5,934 nt of DNA from Pseudomonadota bacterium (lineage in GTDB: Bacteria; Pseudomonadota; Alphaproteobacteria; Parvibaculales; Parvibaculaceae): contig JAJXZC010000713.1 of the NCBI GenBank assembly GCA_021780275.1, forward strand, positions 1 through 5,934. Direction: 5' to 3'. Under the pieces are notes generated by a model. It was not told the DNA's origin. It worked only from the letters and a program-made list of their open reading frames with translations, and made no database searches. Of this stretch, positions 1-5,640 are shown piece by piece. Numbering within the stretch: position 1 is the stretch's first letter; every line of letters starts with the position of its first letter. Made by a program: the position numbers and the translations under genes.

Positions 1-842
1 AGGCCGAAGAAGAGGCCGACCTGTTGCGGCGACAGACCGAGGCTGCGCTGAAAGAATGACGGCCCAAAAATCAGCCCGCCATAGCCGACGAAGGAAACGA
101 GCGTCAGGCCGATGGTGATGTGGCGTGCCGACTTCGTCTGCCAAAGATGAACGATGACGTGCAGGAGGTTCGACTTGAGCGCCGCGTCATGCACGATACC
201 GTCCGCGTGGCCACGCGCCGGTTCCTTCATCGTGAAGCGCACCAGCAGCGCGATGACGAGGCCGGGCAGGCCCATGGCGTAGAAGGTCACGCGCCAGCCG
301 TAATGCTGGACGATATAGCCACCGAGAACGAGGCCGATCATCGCGCCCACATAGACGCCGACCGAATAAATGGCCATGGCGGTGGAGCGGCTCTCCTTCG
401 GATAGAGATCGGCAATCATCGAATGCGACGGCGGGCTCGATCCCGCCTCACCGACGCCGACGCCGATACGCGCCAGTAACAGATGGGTGAAATTGCTGGC
501 GAGTCCGCAGGCGGCCGTCATACCGCTCCAGACGGTGACCGCCAGAGCGATGATGTTTCGCCTGTTGCCCCGATCCGCCCACATGGCAATGGGAACGCCG
601 AGCGTCGCATAGAAGATCGCGAAGGCGAGGCCGGACATAAGGCCGAGCAGCGTGTCGTTGACGTGGAACTCGTTCTTGATCGGCTGCATCACGATATTGA
701 CGATGCCACGATCGACATGGCTCGACGTATAGGCCAGCGTCAGAACGATGAGCGCGTAATGGCGCTGAAAGACGCTCCTCTTGTCCACCCCCCCGGCCGC
801 GTCTTGCGGCGGACGCAGATCTTCCGCGATCTCCTGAGCCAT
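1..842 (-). CDS. Spinster-type major facilitator superfamily (MFS) transporter, C-terminal part outside window
   Basis: Reading the minus strand from the ATG at 842 gives an open frame of 280 codons that runs off the left edge, so about the last third of a typical 430-450 residue transporter is missing. An MFS motif A lies between helices 2 and 3, around residues 82-95 (G82, W88, A89, D90, R91, R94, R95). A GEAGSSPPSHSMIADLYP stretch follows at 131-148, as in Spinster-like MFS proteins. Hydrophobic segments fall near residues 28-50, 65-88, 97-117, 121-141, 157-178, 183-203 and 242-262. The start is supported by a GGGGAG ribosome site about 4 bases upstream; an overlapping ATG at 846 is in another frame. 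It should be an inner-membrane secondary transporter; its substrate is unknown. It diverges from the epoxide hydrolase operon, which suggests a shared small hydrophobic or organic-acid substrate (inference). Confidence 0.92.
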   Translation of the reverse strand, partial: MAQEIAEDLRPPQDAAGGVDKRSVFQRHYALIVLTLAYTSSHVDRGIVNIVMQPIKNEFHVNDTLLGLMSGLAFAIFYATLGVPIAMWADRGNRRNIIALAVTVWSGMTAACGLASNFTHLLLARIGVGVGEAGSSPPSHSMIADLYPKESRSTAMAIYSVGVYVGAMIGLVLGGYIVQHYGWRVTFYAMGLPGLVIALLVRFTMKEPARGHADGIVHDAALKSNLLHVIVHLWQTKSARHITIGLTLVSFVGYGGLIFGPSFFQRSLGLSPQQVGLFFG

Positions 843-981
843 GCATCTCCCCAATTCATTTATCGTTTTCAGCCACCTTAGAGACGGGAGACGGGCCCGG
901 CAATCGCAAGCGTCATTGCGGCGTTGCCCGCGCCTGCCATAATGCCCTCAACAAGAACACCGCCATGGAGGAATCTCGAGC
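843..981. promoter_or_regulatory. Divergent intergenic region between MFS transporter and epoxide hydrolase operon
   Basis: This 139-bp gap must hold the promoters of both divergent units. It contains a perfect tandem duplication of GAGACGG at 881-887 and 888-894, followed by the palindrome CGGGCCCG at 892-899. Next comes an interrupted inverted repeat, CGCAA at 905-909 with TTGCG at 916-920, flanked by an outer GCAA (900-903) and TTGC (924-927). These are plausible binding sites for a regulator of the pair, but none matches an operator I can name. For the transporter, only a weak GATAAA -10-like hexamer is seen on the minus strand, with no convincing -35. Confidence 0.5.
916..943 (+). promoter_or_regulatory. 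Candidate sigma-70-type promoter for the epoxide hydrolase operon
   Basis: TTGCGG (916-921) and CATAAT (938-943) are separated by 16 bases. The -10 matches TATAAT at five of six positions; the -35 matches only the TTG of TTGACA. Transcription would start near 950, leaving a leader of about 30 bases with a GGAGGA ribosome site at 967-972. The right arm of the CGCAA/TTGCG inverted repeat overlaps the -35, so a protein bound there would be placed to repress. This is pattern matching only. Confidence 0.4.
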
Positions 982-2172
982 ATGGGTGCGCCCGTCCCTT
1001 TCAAGATCGACATCCCGCAATCCGCGATCGACGCCATTCTCGCCAAGGTCCGCGCCTATGAATGGCACGAGATGCCCGAGATCGCGCCGGGCGCGGATCG
1101 CTGGGCCTACGGCACCGACATGGAATACATGAAGGAGCTTTGCGCCTACTGGACGAGTGCCTTCGACTGGCGAAAAGCCGAAGCCACGCTCAACCGCTTC
1201 CCCCAGTTCAAGGCGACCGTCGACGGCCAGGAAATCCACTTCATTCATGTGAAAGGATCGGGCGCCAATCCGGAGACCGTGCTGCTGACCCATGGCTGGC
1301 CCGGATCGGTCTTCGAATTCTTCGACGTGATCGAGCCGCTCGCGCATCCGGAAAAATTTGGAGGCAATGCGGAAGACGGCGTGAACCTCGTCGTGCCCTC
1401 TCTTCCCGGCTATGCCTTCTCCGGCAAACCGAAGAAGCCCATCGGTCCGAAGGGCACCGCCGCGCTCTGGGACAAGCTGATGCGCGACGTGCTCGGCTAC
1501 AAGGACTATATCGCCCAAGGCGGCGACTGGGGCTCGGTGGTGACAGGCTATATCGGCCTCAACCATTCGCAGGCGAAGGGCGGCGGTGCGAAGGCCATCC
1601 ACCTCAACATGTTCGGCATCCGTGGCGCCTTCGCGCCTGAAACGCCGGAGGAAAACCAGTGGGCCGCAGCCGCCGCGCTCAACTTCGAGCTTGAAGGCGC
1701 CTATCTGCGCCTGCAGATGACGAAACCGCAGACGCTATCCTACGGCATGATGGACAGCCCCGTGGGTGCCGCCGCCTGGATCGTCGAAAAGTTCAACTCC
1801 TGGTCGGACCGGCGCGGGCCAGATGGAAGCGAGCACATCGAGAACGCCTTCACCAAGGACCAGCTTCTCACCAATGTGATGATCTATCTCGTCACCCGTA
1901 CCTTCAACACCGCGACCTGGTTCTATCGCGGCATGTTCGAGGAAGCCGGCACGAACATTCCTGCGGGCGAGAAAGTGGAGGTGCCGACCGGCATCGCCAA
2001 TTTCCCGAAGGAGTTCATGCCTTTCCCGCCGCGCAGCATGGTCGAGAAAAGCTTCAATGTGGCGCGCTGGTCGAGCTTCGAGCATGGCGGCCACTTCGCG
2101 GCCATGGAAACGAAGTCCGTCTTCGCCGACGAGGTGCGCAGCTTCGTCAAGCAAGTGAAGGCCGGACAATGA
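982..2172 (+). CDS. Epoxide hydrolase, microsomal/JHEH-type with EHN domain (paralog 1)
   Basis: This 396-residue alpha/beta-hydrolase should convert an epoxide to a diol through a covalent ester intermediate. The EHN domain spans roughly residues 5-110, with the typical WAYGT (41-45) and FDWRKAEATLNRFPQF (61-76) stretches. HGWPG at 104-108 supplies the oxyanion-hole region, and D182 in GGDWGS is the nucleophile. Y241 (GAYLRLQ, before TKP) and Y315 (WFYRG) match the two lid tyrosines that polarise the epoxide in mammalian microsomal epoxide hydrolase. E344 (FPKEF) and H371 (GGHFAAME) complete the triad; their spacing of 27 equals that of Glu404-His431 in the mammalian enzyme. There is no N-terminal membrane anchor, so it is probably cytoplasmic. 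A GGAGGA site 9 bases upstream supports the ATG. Its stop overlaps the next gene's start (ATGA), implying translational coupling. The substrate is unknown. Confidence 0.95.
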   Translation: MGAPVPFKIDIPQSAIDAILAKVRAYEWHEMPEIAPGADRWAYGTDMEYMKELCAYWTSAFDWRKAEATLNRFPQFKATVDGQEIHFIHVKGSGANPETVLLTHGWPGSVFEFFDVIEPLAHPEKFGGNAEDGVNLVVPSLPGYAFSGKPKKPIGPKGTAALWDKLMRDVLGYKDYIAQGGDWGSVVTGYIGLNHSQAKGGGAKAIHLNMFGIRGAFAPETPEENQWAAAAALNFELEGAYLRLQMTKPQTLSYGMMDSPVGAAAWIVEKFNSWSDRRGPDGSEHIENAFTKDQLLTNVMIYLVTRTFNTATWFYRGMFEEAGTNIPAGEKVEVPTGIANFPKEFMPFPPRSMVEKSFNVARWSSFEHGGHFAAMETKSVFADEVRSFVKQVKAGQ

Positions 2173-3371
2173 GCCATCGCATCGTTCCCGCCGATCCCTT
2201 CAAGGTGCATGTGCCTGAAGAGGAAATTCAGGACCTGAAGCGCCGCCTTCAACGCACCCGCTTTCCGAACGAGCCGCTCGGCAACGAGCATTGGGCCTAT
2301 GGCACGAGCCTTCCCTACATGGAGCGGCTCGTCGAAGTCTGGCGCGACGATTTCGACTGGCGAAAGCAGGAAGAGGCGCTGAACCGCTTCCCGCAATTTC
2401 GCGCCACGCTGACTGACGAGGATGGCGAGGATCACGAGATCCATTTCATCTATGAGCGCGGCTCGGGCGAAAATGCCGTACCGCTGGTCCTCACGCATGG
2501 CTGGCCTTCGACCTTCCGCGAGTTCCTCGATGTGATCGATCCGCTGGCGCATCCCGAAAAATACGGGCGCGAAGGTCCGGCCTTCGACGTGATCGTGCCC
2601 TCGCTCATCGGCTACGGCTTTTCCTCGAAGCCCCGCATTCCCATCGGCCCCGCTGCCATTGCCGATCTCTGGCACCGGCTGATGACCGAGGTGCTCGGCT
2701 ACGACAAATATGCCGCGCAGGCGGGAGACTGGGGCAGCTTCGTCACCTCGCGCCTTGCGCTTCAGCATGGCGAAAGCCTTCTCGGCATCCATCTCACCAT
2801 GCTGCCGCTCCGCCCCAGCCTGAAGCATGCCTCACAGCCGCCAGTGAGCGAGGAAGAGGGACGCTGGATCAAGGAAATGCAAGGGTGGTGGCGTCAGGAA
2901 GAAGGCTATCGCTCGATCCAGTCGACCAAGCCCATGGCGCTCGCCTTCGCGCTGATGGACAGCCCTGCCGGTCTCGCGGGCTGGCTTGCCGACAAATATT
3001 ATCGCCTCGGCGACACCGACAAGACGGACACGATGGAAGGCATGATCGCGCGCTTTCCCTTCGAAACGATCCTGACCCAGCTTTCGATCTACTGGTTCAC
3101 AGGCACGATCAATTCGGCGAATACGCTCTACAAGGCGGGTCCGGCCGAAGGCTCGTCCTCGCTCAAGCCGGGCGAAAAGGTGACGGTTCCCACCGCCTAT
3201 TCGGAATATCCGATCGACACGCTGCCGCTCACGCCGCGCTCATGGGCCGAGCGCAGCTACAATATCGTCCGCTGGCGGATCATGGAAAAAGGCGGCCACT
3301 TCGCCGCCATGGAGGAGCCGGAGCTTTTCGCAGACGATGTTCGCGACGCTTTCCGCGAGATGGGGCTTTAG
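2169..3371 (+). CDS. Epoxide hydrolase, microsomal/JHEH-type with EHN domain (paralog 2)
   Basis: This 400-residue paralog of the preceding gene has the same architecture: EHN domain (about residues 8-115, with HWAYGT at 41-46 and FDWRKQEEALNRFPQF at 62-77), HGWPS at 110-114, nucleophile D187 in AGDWGS, lid tyrosines Y247 (EEGYRSIQSTKP) and Y321 (TLYKAG), and H377 in GGHFAAMEEPEL. The position 27 residues before the histidine is D350 (YPIDTL), so the relay acid appears to be Asp where paralog 1 has Glu. Replacing this Glu by Asp in mammalian microsomal epoxide hydrolase is known to raise turnover strongly, so this copy may be the faster enzyme (inference). The ATG overlaps the upstream stop by 4 bp, with a GAAGG site at 2157-2161. 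There is no signal peptide or anchor. The two copies diverge clearly in the lid (about 205-300), suggesting different substrate ranges. Confidence 0.95.
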   Translation: MSHRIVPADPFKVHVPEEEIQDLKRRLQRTRFPNEPLGNEHWAYGTSLPYMERLVEVWRDDFDWRKQEEALNRFPQFRATLTDEDGEDHEIHFIYERGSGENAVPLVLTHGWPSTFREFLDVIDPLAHPEKYGREGPAFDVIVPSLIGYGFSSKPRIPIGPAAIADLWHRLMTEVLGYDKYAAQAGDWGSFVTSRLALQHGESLLGIHLTMLPLRPSLKHASQPPVSEEEGRWIKEMQGWWRQEEGYRSIQSTKPMALAFALMDSPAGLAGWLADKYYRLGDTDKTDTMEGMIARFPFETILTQLSIYWFTGTINSANTLYKAGPAEGSSSLKPGEKVTVPTAYSEYPIDTLPLTPRSWAERSYNIVRWRIMEKGGHFAAMEEPELFADDVRDAFREMGL

Positions 3372-3383
3372 CCCCGTCTCGCG
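3354..3383 (+). terminator. Strong hairpin over the epoxide hydrolase 2 stop codon, between convergent genes
   Basis: Bases 3354-3366 pair with 3371-3383 to form a 13-bp stem with a single T-G wobble (3361/3376) and a TTTA loop. The TAG stop (3369-3371) spans the loop and the first base of the 3' arm. The accA stop lies only a few bases beyond the hairpin on the other strand, so the hairpin could end both transcripts. No T-run follows on either side, so it is not a textbook intrinsic terminator; a 3'-end-stabilising or Rho-assisted role is possible. The wobble is a G-U pair in plus-strand RNA but an A-C mismatch in minus-strand RNA, favouring action on the hydrolase transcript. Confidence 0.6.
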
Positions 3384-3387
3384 CCGG

Positions 3388-4347
3388 TCAGACGACGCCG
3401 ACGCGGCCCATGGCGAGGAACTTCTCGCGGCGCAGACGCTTCAGCGTGGCGCCGTCGAGCTTTTCGAGCCCGCGCAGCTCTTCCTCGATACCGTCGCCCG
3501 CTTCCTTGATCATCTGGTGGCGTTCGCGGTGCGCGCCGCCGATGGGCTCGGGAAGCACGCGATCAATGACGCCAAGCTGATGCAGGTTCTGCGCGGTGAT
3601 CTTCATCGCGGTGGCCGCATCTTTCGCTTTGGCCGAATCACGCCACAGGATCGACGCCGCGCCTTCCGGCGAGATGACGCTATAGACCGAATGTTCGAGC
3701 ATCAGGATGCGGTTGCCGCAGGCGAGCGCCACCGCGCCGCCCGAGCCGCCCTCGCCGATGATGACCGAGACGAGTGGCACCTTGAGCGACAGGCAGCGGT
3801 CGGTCGACCGGGCGATGGCCTCCGCAACGCCGCGCTCTTCGCTGTCCGAACCCGGATAGGCGCCCTGCGTATCGACCAGCGTGATAACGGGAATGCCGAA
3901 GCGCTCGGCGAGGTCCATCAGGCGAATCGCCTTGCGGTAGCCCTCGGGCCGCGCGAGACCGAAATTGTGCTTCATGCGGCTCTGCGTATCCGAGCCCTTT
4001 TCATGGCCGACCACGACCACCGAGCGGCCCCGGAAACGACCGATTCCGCCCATGATGGCCGCGTCCTCGCCGAAAAGGCGGTCGCCGGCCAGAGGCGTGA
4101 AATCCTCGACCAGACGCTCGACATAATCGACGAAGTGCGGACGGCGCGGATGGCGCGCGACCTGCAGCTTCTGCCACGGCGTCAGAGAGGAATAAGTGTC
4201 CTGGAGAAGCTGGGCGGCCTTCTGCTCAAGCTTGGCCACCTCGTCGGTGATGCTCACCGAAGGGTCTTCATGGGCCAAAAGCCGAAGCTCCTGGACCTTG
4301 CCCTCCAGTTCCGCAATCGGCTTCTCGAAGTCGAGATATGTGTGCAT
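3388..4347 (-). CDS. accA: Acetyl-CoA carboxylase carboxyltransferase subunit alpha
   Basis: AccA pairs with AccD to transfer the carboxyl group from carboxybiotin-BCCP to acetyl-CoA, giving malonyl-CoA for fatty acid synthesis in the cytoplasm. The protein is 319 residues, the usual length. Its N-terminus [18 protein letters not shown] is the typical AccA start. The crotonase-fold core contains [12 protein letters not shown] (155-166), the glycine-rich GEGGSGGA (198-205) of the oxyanion region and [15 protein letters not shown] (223-237). The frame extends upstream to a TTG at 4407, but the extra 20 residues look nothing like the family, and the ATG at 4347 has a CGGAG ribosome site 4 bases upstream, so I chose 4347. 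The gene stands alone: it converges on the epoxide hydrolase operon with a 16-bp gap and diverges from the sigma-factor operon. No accD is in the window. Nothing appears truncated or unusual. Confidence 0.98.
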   Translation of the reverse strand: MHTYLDFEKPIAELEGKVQELRLLAHEDPSVSITDEVAKLEQKAAQLLQDTYSSLTPWQKLQVARHPRRPHFVDYVERLVEDFTPLAGDRLFGEDAAIMGGIGRFRGRSVVVVGHEKGSDTQSRMKHNFGLARPEGYRKAIRLMDLAERFGIPVITLVDTQGAYPGSDSEERGVAEAIARSTDRCLSLKVPLVSVIIGEGGSGGAVALACGNRILMLEHSVYSVISPEGAASILWRDSAKAKDAATAMKITAQNLHQLGVIDRVLPEPIGGAHRERHQMIKEAGDGIEEELRGLEKLDGATLKRLRREKFLAMGRVGVV

Positions 4348-4434
4348 CGCGCTCCGGAAGTCCCGCTTGTCTGCCCTGAAAACGCCCGGGCAGCACCCCT
4401 TAGACAACGATCCTTTTGTCAGGATTTGCGCGGC

Positions 4435-4463
4435 ACACTGGCTCGGGAGAGGCCCCTTGTCAA
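4435..4463 (-). promoter_or_regulatory. Weak candidate housekeeping promoter for accA
   Basis: The minus strand carries a perfect TTGACA at 4463-4458. Seventeen bases further on is CAGTGT (4440-4435), which matches a -10 element only at its A and final T. Transcription would begin near 4428 and give a leader of about 80 bases before the accA ATG. The -35 is convincing by sequence but the -10 is poor, so the call is tentative. Confidence 0.3.
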
Positions 4464-4472
4464 CCGCCAGGG

Positions 4473-4498
4473 CCCTCTTCGCCCCTCCTCCCCGCCCC
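4473..4498 (-). other. Putative G-quadruplex motif between divergent promoters
   Basis: Read on the minus strand, four guanine runs occur in order: GGGG (4498-4495), GGGG (4493-4490), GGGG (4485-4482) and GGG (4475-4473), with loops of 1, 4 and 6 bases. This fits the standard G3+N1-7 rule for an intramolecular quadruplex. It lies between the accA -35-like hexamer and the ECF41-type -35. In GC-rich DNA such a pattern may occur by chance, and folding is not shown. Confidence 0.4.
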
Positions 4499-4522
4499 TT
4501 TGGTAAACGCCGCCGCTTCCCC

Positions 4523-4549
4523 TGTCACAAACCGGCGGCGCCATCCGTC
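4523..4549 (+). promoter_or_regulatory. ECF41-type sigma factor target promoter (TGTCACA-N16-CGTC)
   Basis: TGTCACA at 4523-4529 is followed by exactly 16 bases and then CGTC at 4546-4549. This is the full consensus described for promoters recognised by group ECF41 sigma factors, spacing included. It faces the three-gene operon whose third gene encodes an ECF41-type sigma factor, so autoregulation of the whole operon is the direct inference. Transcription should start around 4555-4558, about 60 bases before the first start codon. No second full match was noticed elsewhere in the window on either strand. Confidence 0.85.
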
Positions 4550-4558
4550 TTGATGGCG
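4539..4558. repeat. 7-bp perfect inverted repeat centred on the ECF41 promoter -10 element
   Basis: CGCCATC (4539-4545) and GATGGCG (4552-4558) are perfect inverted copies separated by CGTCTT, whose first four bases are the promoter's -10 element. The placement would suit an operator, since a dimer bound here would cover the -10 and the start site. It could also be chance in GC-rich sequence, and no known regulator site is recognised. Confidence 0.5.
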
Positions 4559-4618
4559 TGGCGGAACCCAAACTGACGCTGGGTCAGCTTGTGACCGCAA
4601 TGAAACCGGGGAAATTCG

Positions 4619-5056
4619 ATGTCGGTCAGTCAATTTACCGCCCATACAGGCCAAATCGACCGGGTCGGGCTGAAGCGATTCCTGATCGCGCTTGCGGCGG
4701 CCGGCCTGTTCGCCAACGCGCTCTATATGCTGGCCGACCCGCTCGGTTGGTATGGCGCCGTCGAGGGTGTGCCCGATACCGGCCCCTTCAACCCCCATTT
4801 CGTCCGCGACATCGGCGTCTCCTTCCTCACAGCCGCGCTGACGACGGCCGCCGCCGCCCGCTGGCTGCGCCACGCCTGGCCGCTCCTCTGCACAGTCACG
4901 CTCTATCTCGGCCTGCACGCGGCGCTCCATCTCTGGGACGTCGCGGCGGGCCGTCTCCAACCCGATCACCTTTTGATCGATGCCCCCGGCGTCTTCCTGC
5001 CCGTCCTTGCGATGGCGCTGCTCGCCTGGTGGGTCCGCAACGACCGCGCCTTATAG
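4619..5056 (+). CDS. Four-helix inner-membrane protein of unknown function, first gene of ECF41 operon
   Basis: The 145-residue protein has four hydrophobic segments at about 21-38, 64-80, 86-105 and 122-139. Basic residues before helix 1 (K19, R20), between helices 2 and 3 (R81, R84) and after helix 4 (R140, R143) put both termini in the cytoplasm by the positive-inside rule. The loop between helices 1 and 2 (about 39-63, periplasmic) is rich in Gly, Pro and aromatic residues, including GWYG (43-46) and TGPFNPHFVRD (54-64), which resembles a conserved motif rather than a random loop. I do not recognise a named family. The ATG is supported by GGGGA 6 bases upstream. It is the first gene after the ECF41-type promoter and ends 12 bp before the CMD gene. 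It could sense a membrane signal, carry a substrate or act with the CMD protein; none of these is shown. Confidence 0.85.
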   Translation: MSVSQFTAHTGQIDRVGLKRFLIALAAAGLFANALYMLADPLGWYGAVEGVPDTGPFNPHFVRDIGVSFLTAALTTAAAARWLRHAWPLLCTVTLYLGLHAALHLWDVAAGRLQPDHLLIDAPGVFLPVLAMALLAWWVRNDRAL

Positions 5057-5068
5057 AAAGGAAAAATC

Positions 5069-5623
5069 ATGCTGAATGCCTTTGTCGCCAGATTCCTGCG
5101 CCAGCAGGAAGAACGCACCGGCGAGCCTGTCGATTACCTTCGCGACCTCTACGAAGCGGCGCCCGGCGGCTTCTGGCGCTTCGTCTTCTTCACGCCCATG
5201 AGTCGCTTCGGCAAATGCCTGCCGCCCGACGCGCTCGCCGTCGCCCGCATCGCCGCCGTCCATGCCGAGGATTGCGGCCCCTGCCTGCAAATCGTCGTCA
5301 ACCTGACGACCGCCGCGGGCGTACCGGCTCATGTCCTGCGCGCGGCCGTCACCCGCAATCTTTCCGCCATGGACGAGCGCACGCGAACCGTCTTCGAATT
5401 CGCCGAGGCCATCGTCCACCGCGATATCCGCAGCGAGGAGCTCCGGCCCCTGATCGAAAACTGGTGGGGAAAGGCAGCCATCGCGGATCTCGCGCTCGCC
5501 ATCGCCAGCACCCGCGTCTTTCCGACCATGAAGCGCGTCATGGGTTACGGTCAGGCCTGTTCGCGCGTGACCATTGGTCAGGAGACGATACGCGCCGATC
5601 TGGCGAATCCGCAGGCGGCCTGA
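5069..5623 (+). CDS. Carboxymuconolactone decarboxylase (CMD)/AhpD-like family protein
   Basis: The 184-residue protein is all-helical by appearance and carries a C-x-x-C pair, C69 and C72, in HAEDCGPCLQ, the hallmark of the AhpD-like branch of the CMD superfamily. In AhpD these cysteines reduce a peroxiredoxin. AhpD also uses a histidine four residues after the second cysteine and a glutamate about twelve before the first. Here those positions are V76 and A57, so a standard AhpD proton relay is absent; H65, E67 or D68 might substitute. CMD-family enzymes are the most typical partners of ECF41 sigma factors, which fits the sigma gene 17 bp downstream. An AGGA site (5059-5062) lies 6 bases before the ATG. 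A thiol-disulfide role is likelier than true carboxymuconolactone decarboxylation, but the substrate is unknown. Confidence 0.92.
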   Translation: MLNAFVARFLRQQEERTGEPVDYLRDLYEAAPGGFWRFVFFTPMSRFGKCLPPDALAVARIAAVHAEDCGPCLQIVVNLTTAAGVPAHVLRAAVTRNLSAMDERTRTVFEFAEAIVHRDIRSEELRPLIENWWGKAAIADLALAIASTRVFPTMKRVMGYGQACSRVTIGQETIRADLANPQAA

Positions 5624-5640
5624 TCGGTTAGGATGAAGCC

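Larger units (their letters stand above)
4348..4618. promoter_or_regulatory. Divergent regulatory region between accA and the ECF41 sigma operon
   Basis: This 271-bp gap has no credible gene. From left to right it holds the accA leader with two small inverted repeats (CTGCCC 4371-4376 with GGGCAG 4388-4393; ATCCT 4410-4414 with AGGAT 4421-4425), a TTGACA -35-like hexamer for accA, a C-rich stretch with a G-quadruplex pattern on the minus strand, the ECF41-type promoter, and a leader of about 60 bases. That leader contains an inverted repeat GGTCA (4582-4586)/TGACC (4592-4596) and ends in the GGGGA ribosome site at 4608-4612. Confidence 0.6.

Noticed and set aside
448..846. Minus-strand ORF starting at the ATG at 846
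   Set aside because: It overlaps the MFS gene in another frame, is rich in Arg and Gly, and shows no family features. The frame from 842 encodes clear MFS motifs.
913..1602. Long minus-strand ORF opposite epoxide hydrolase 1
   Set aside because: It is antisense to a well-supported gene in GC-rich DNA, has no recognisable domain, and reflects the codon bias of the real gene. The antisense ORF at 1923-2828 is rejected for the same reason.
4348..4407. Upstream TTG start extending AccA by 20 residues
   Set aside because: The added residues do not resemble AccA N-termini, which begin as at the internal ATG (4347), and that ATG has its own ribosome site.
4371..4425. Small inverted repeats in the accA leader, considered as an attenuator or riboswitch
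   Set aside because: Stems of only 5-6 bp, no T-run and no conserved riboswitch core are visible. They are consistent with chance in GC-rich sequence.
3337..4506. Plus-strand ORF opposite accA (389 codons)
   Set aside because: It is a mirror of accA codon bias with a low-complexity Arg/Ala/Asp-rich product. accA is unambiguous on the other strand.
4553..4576. Seven-codon ORF (MAWRNPN) in the leader of the ECF41 operon, considered as a leader peptide
   Set aside because: Its ATG lies at or before the expected transcription start and has no ribosome site, so it is unlikely to be translated.
4558..5631. Plus-strand GTG-started ORF of 357 codons across the membrane and CMD genes
   Set aside because: The product is dominated by Arg and Pro, as expected of an out-of-frame reading. 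It covers two genes that have ribosome sites and credible protein features.
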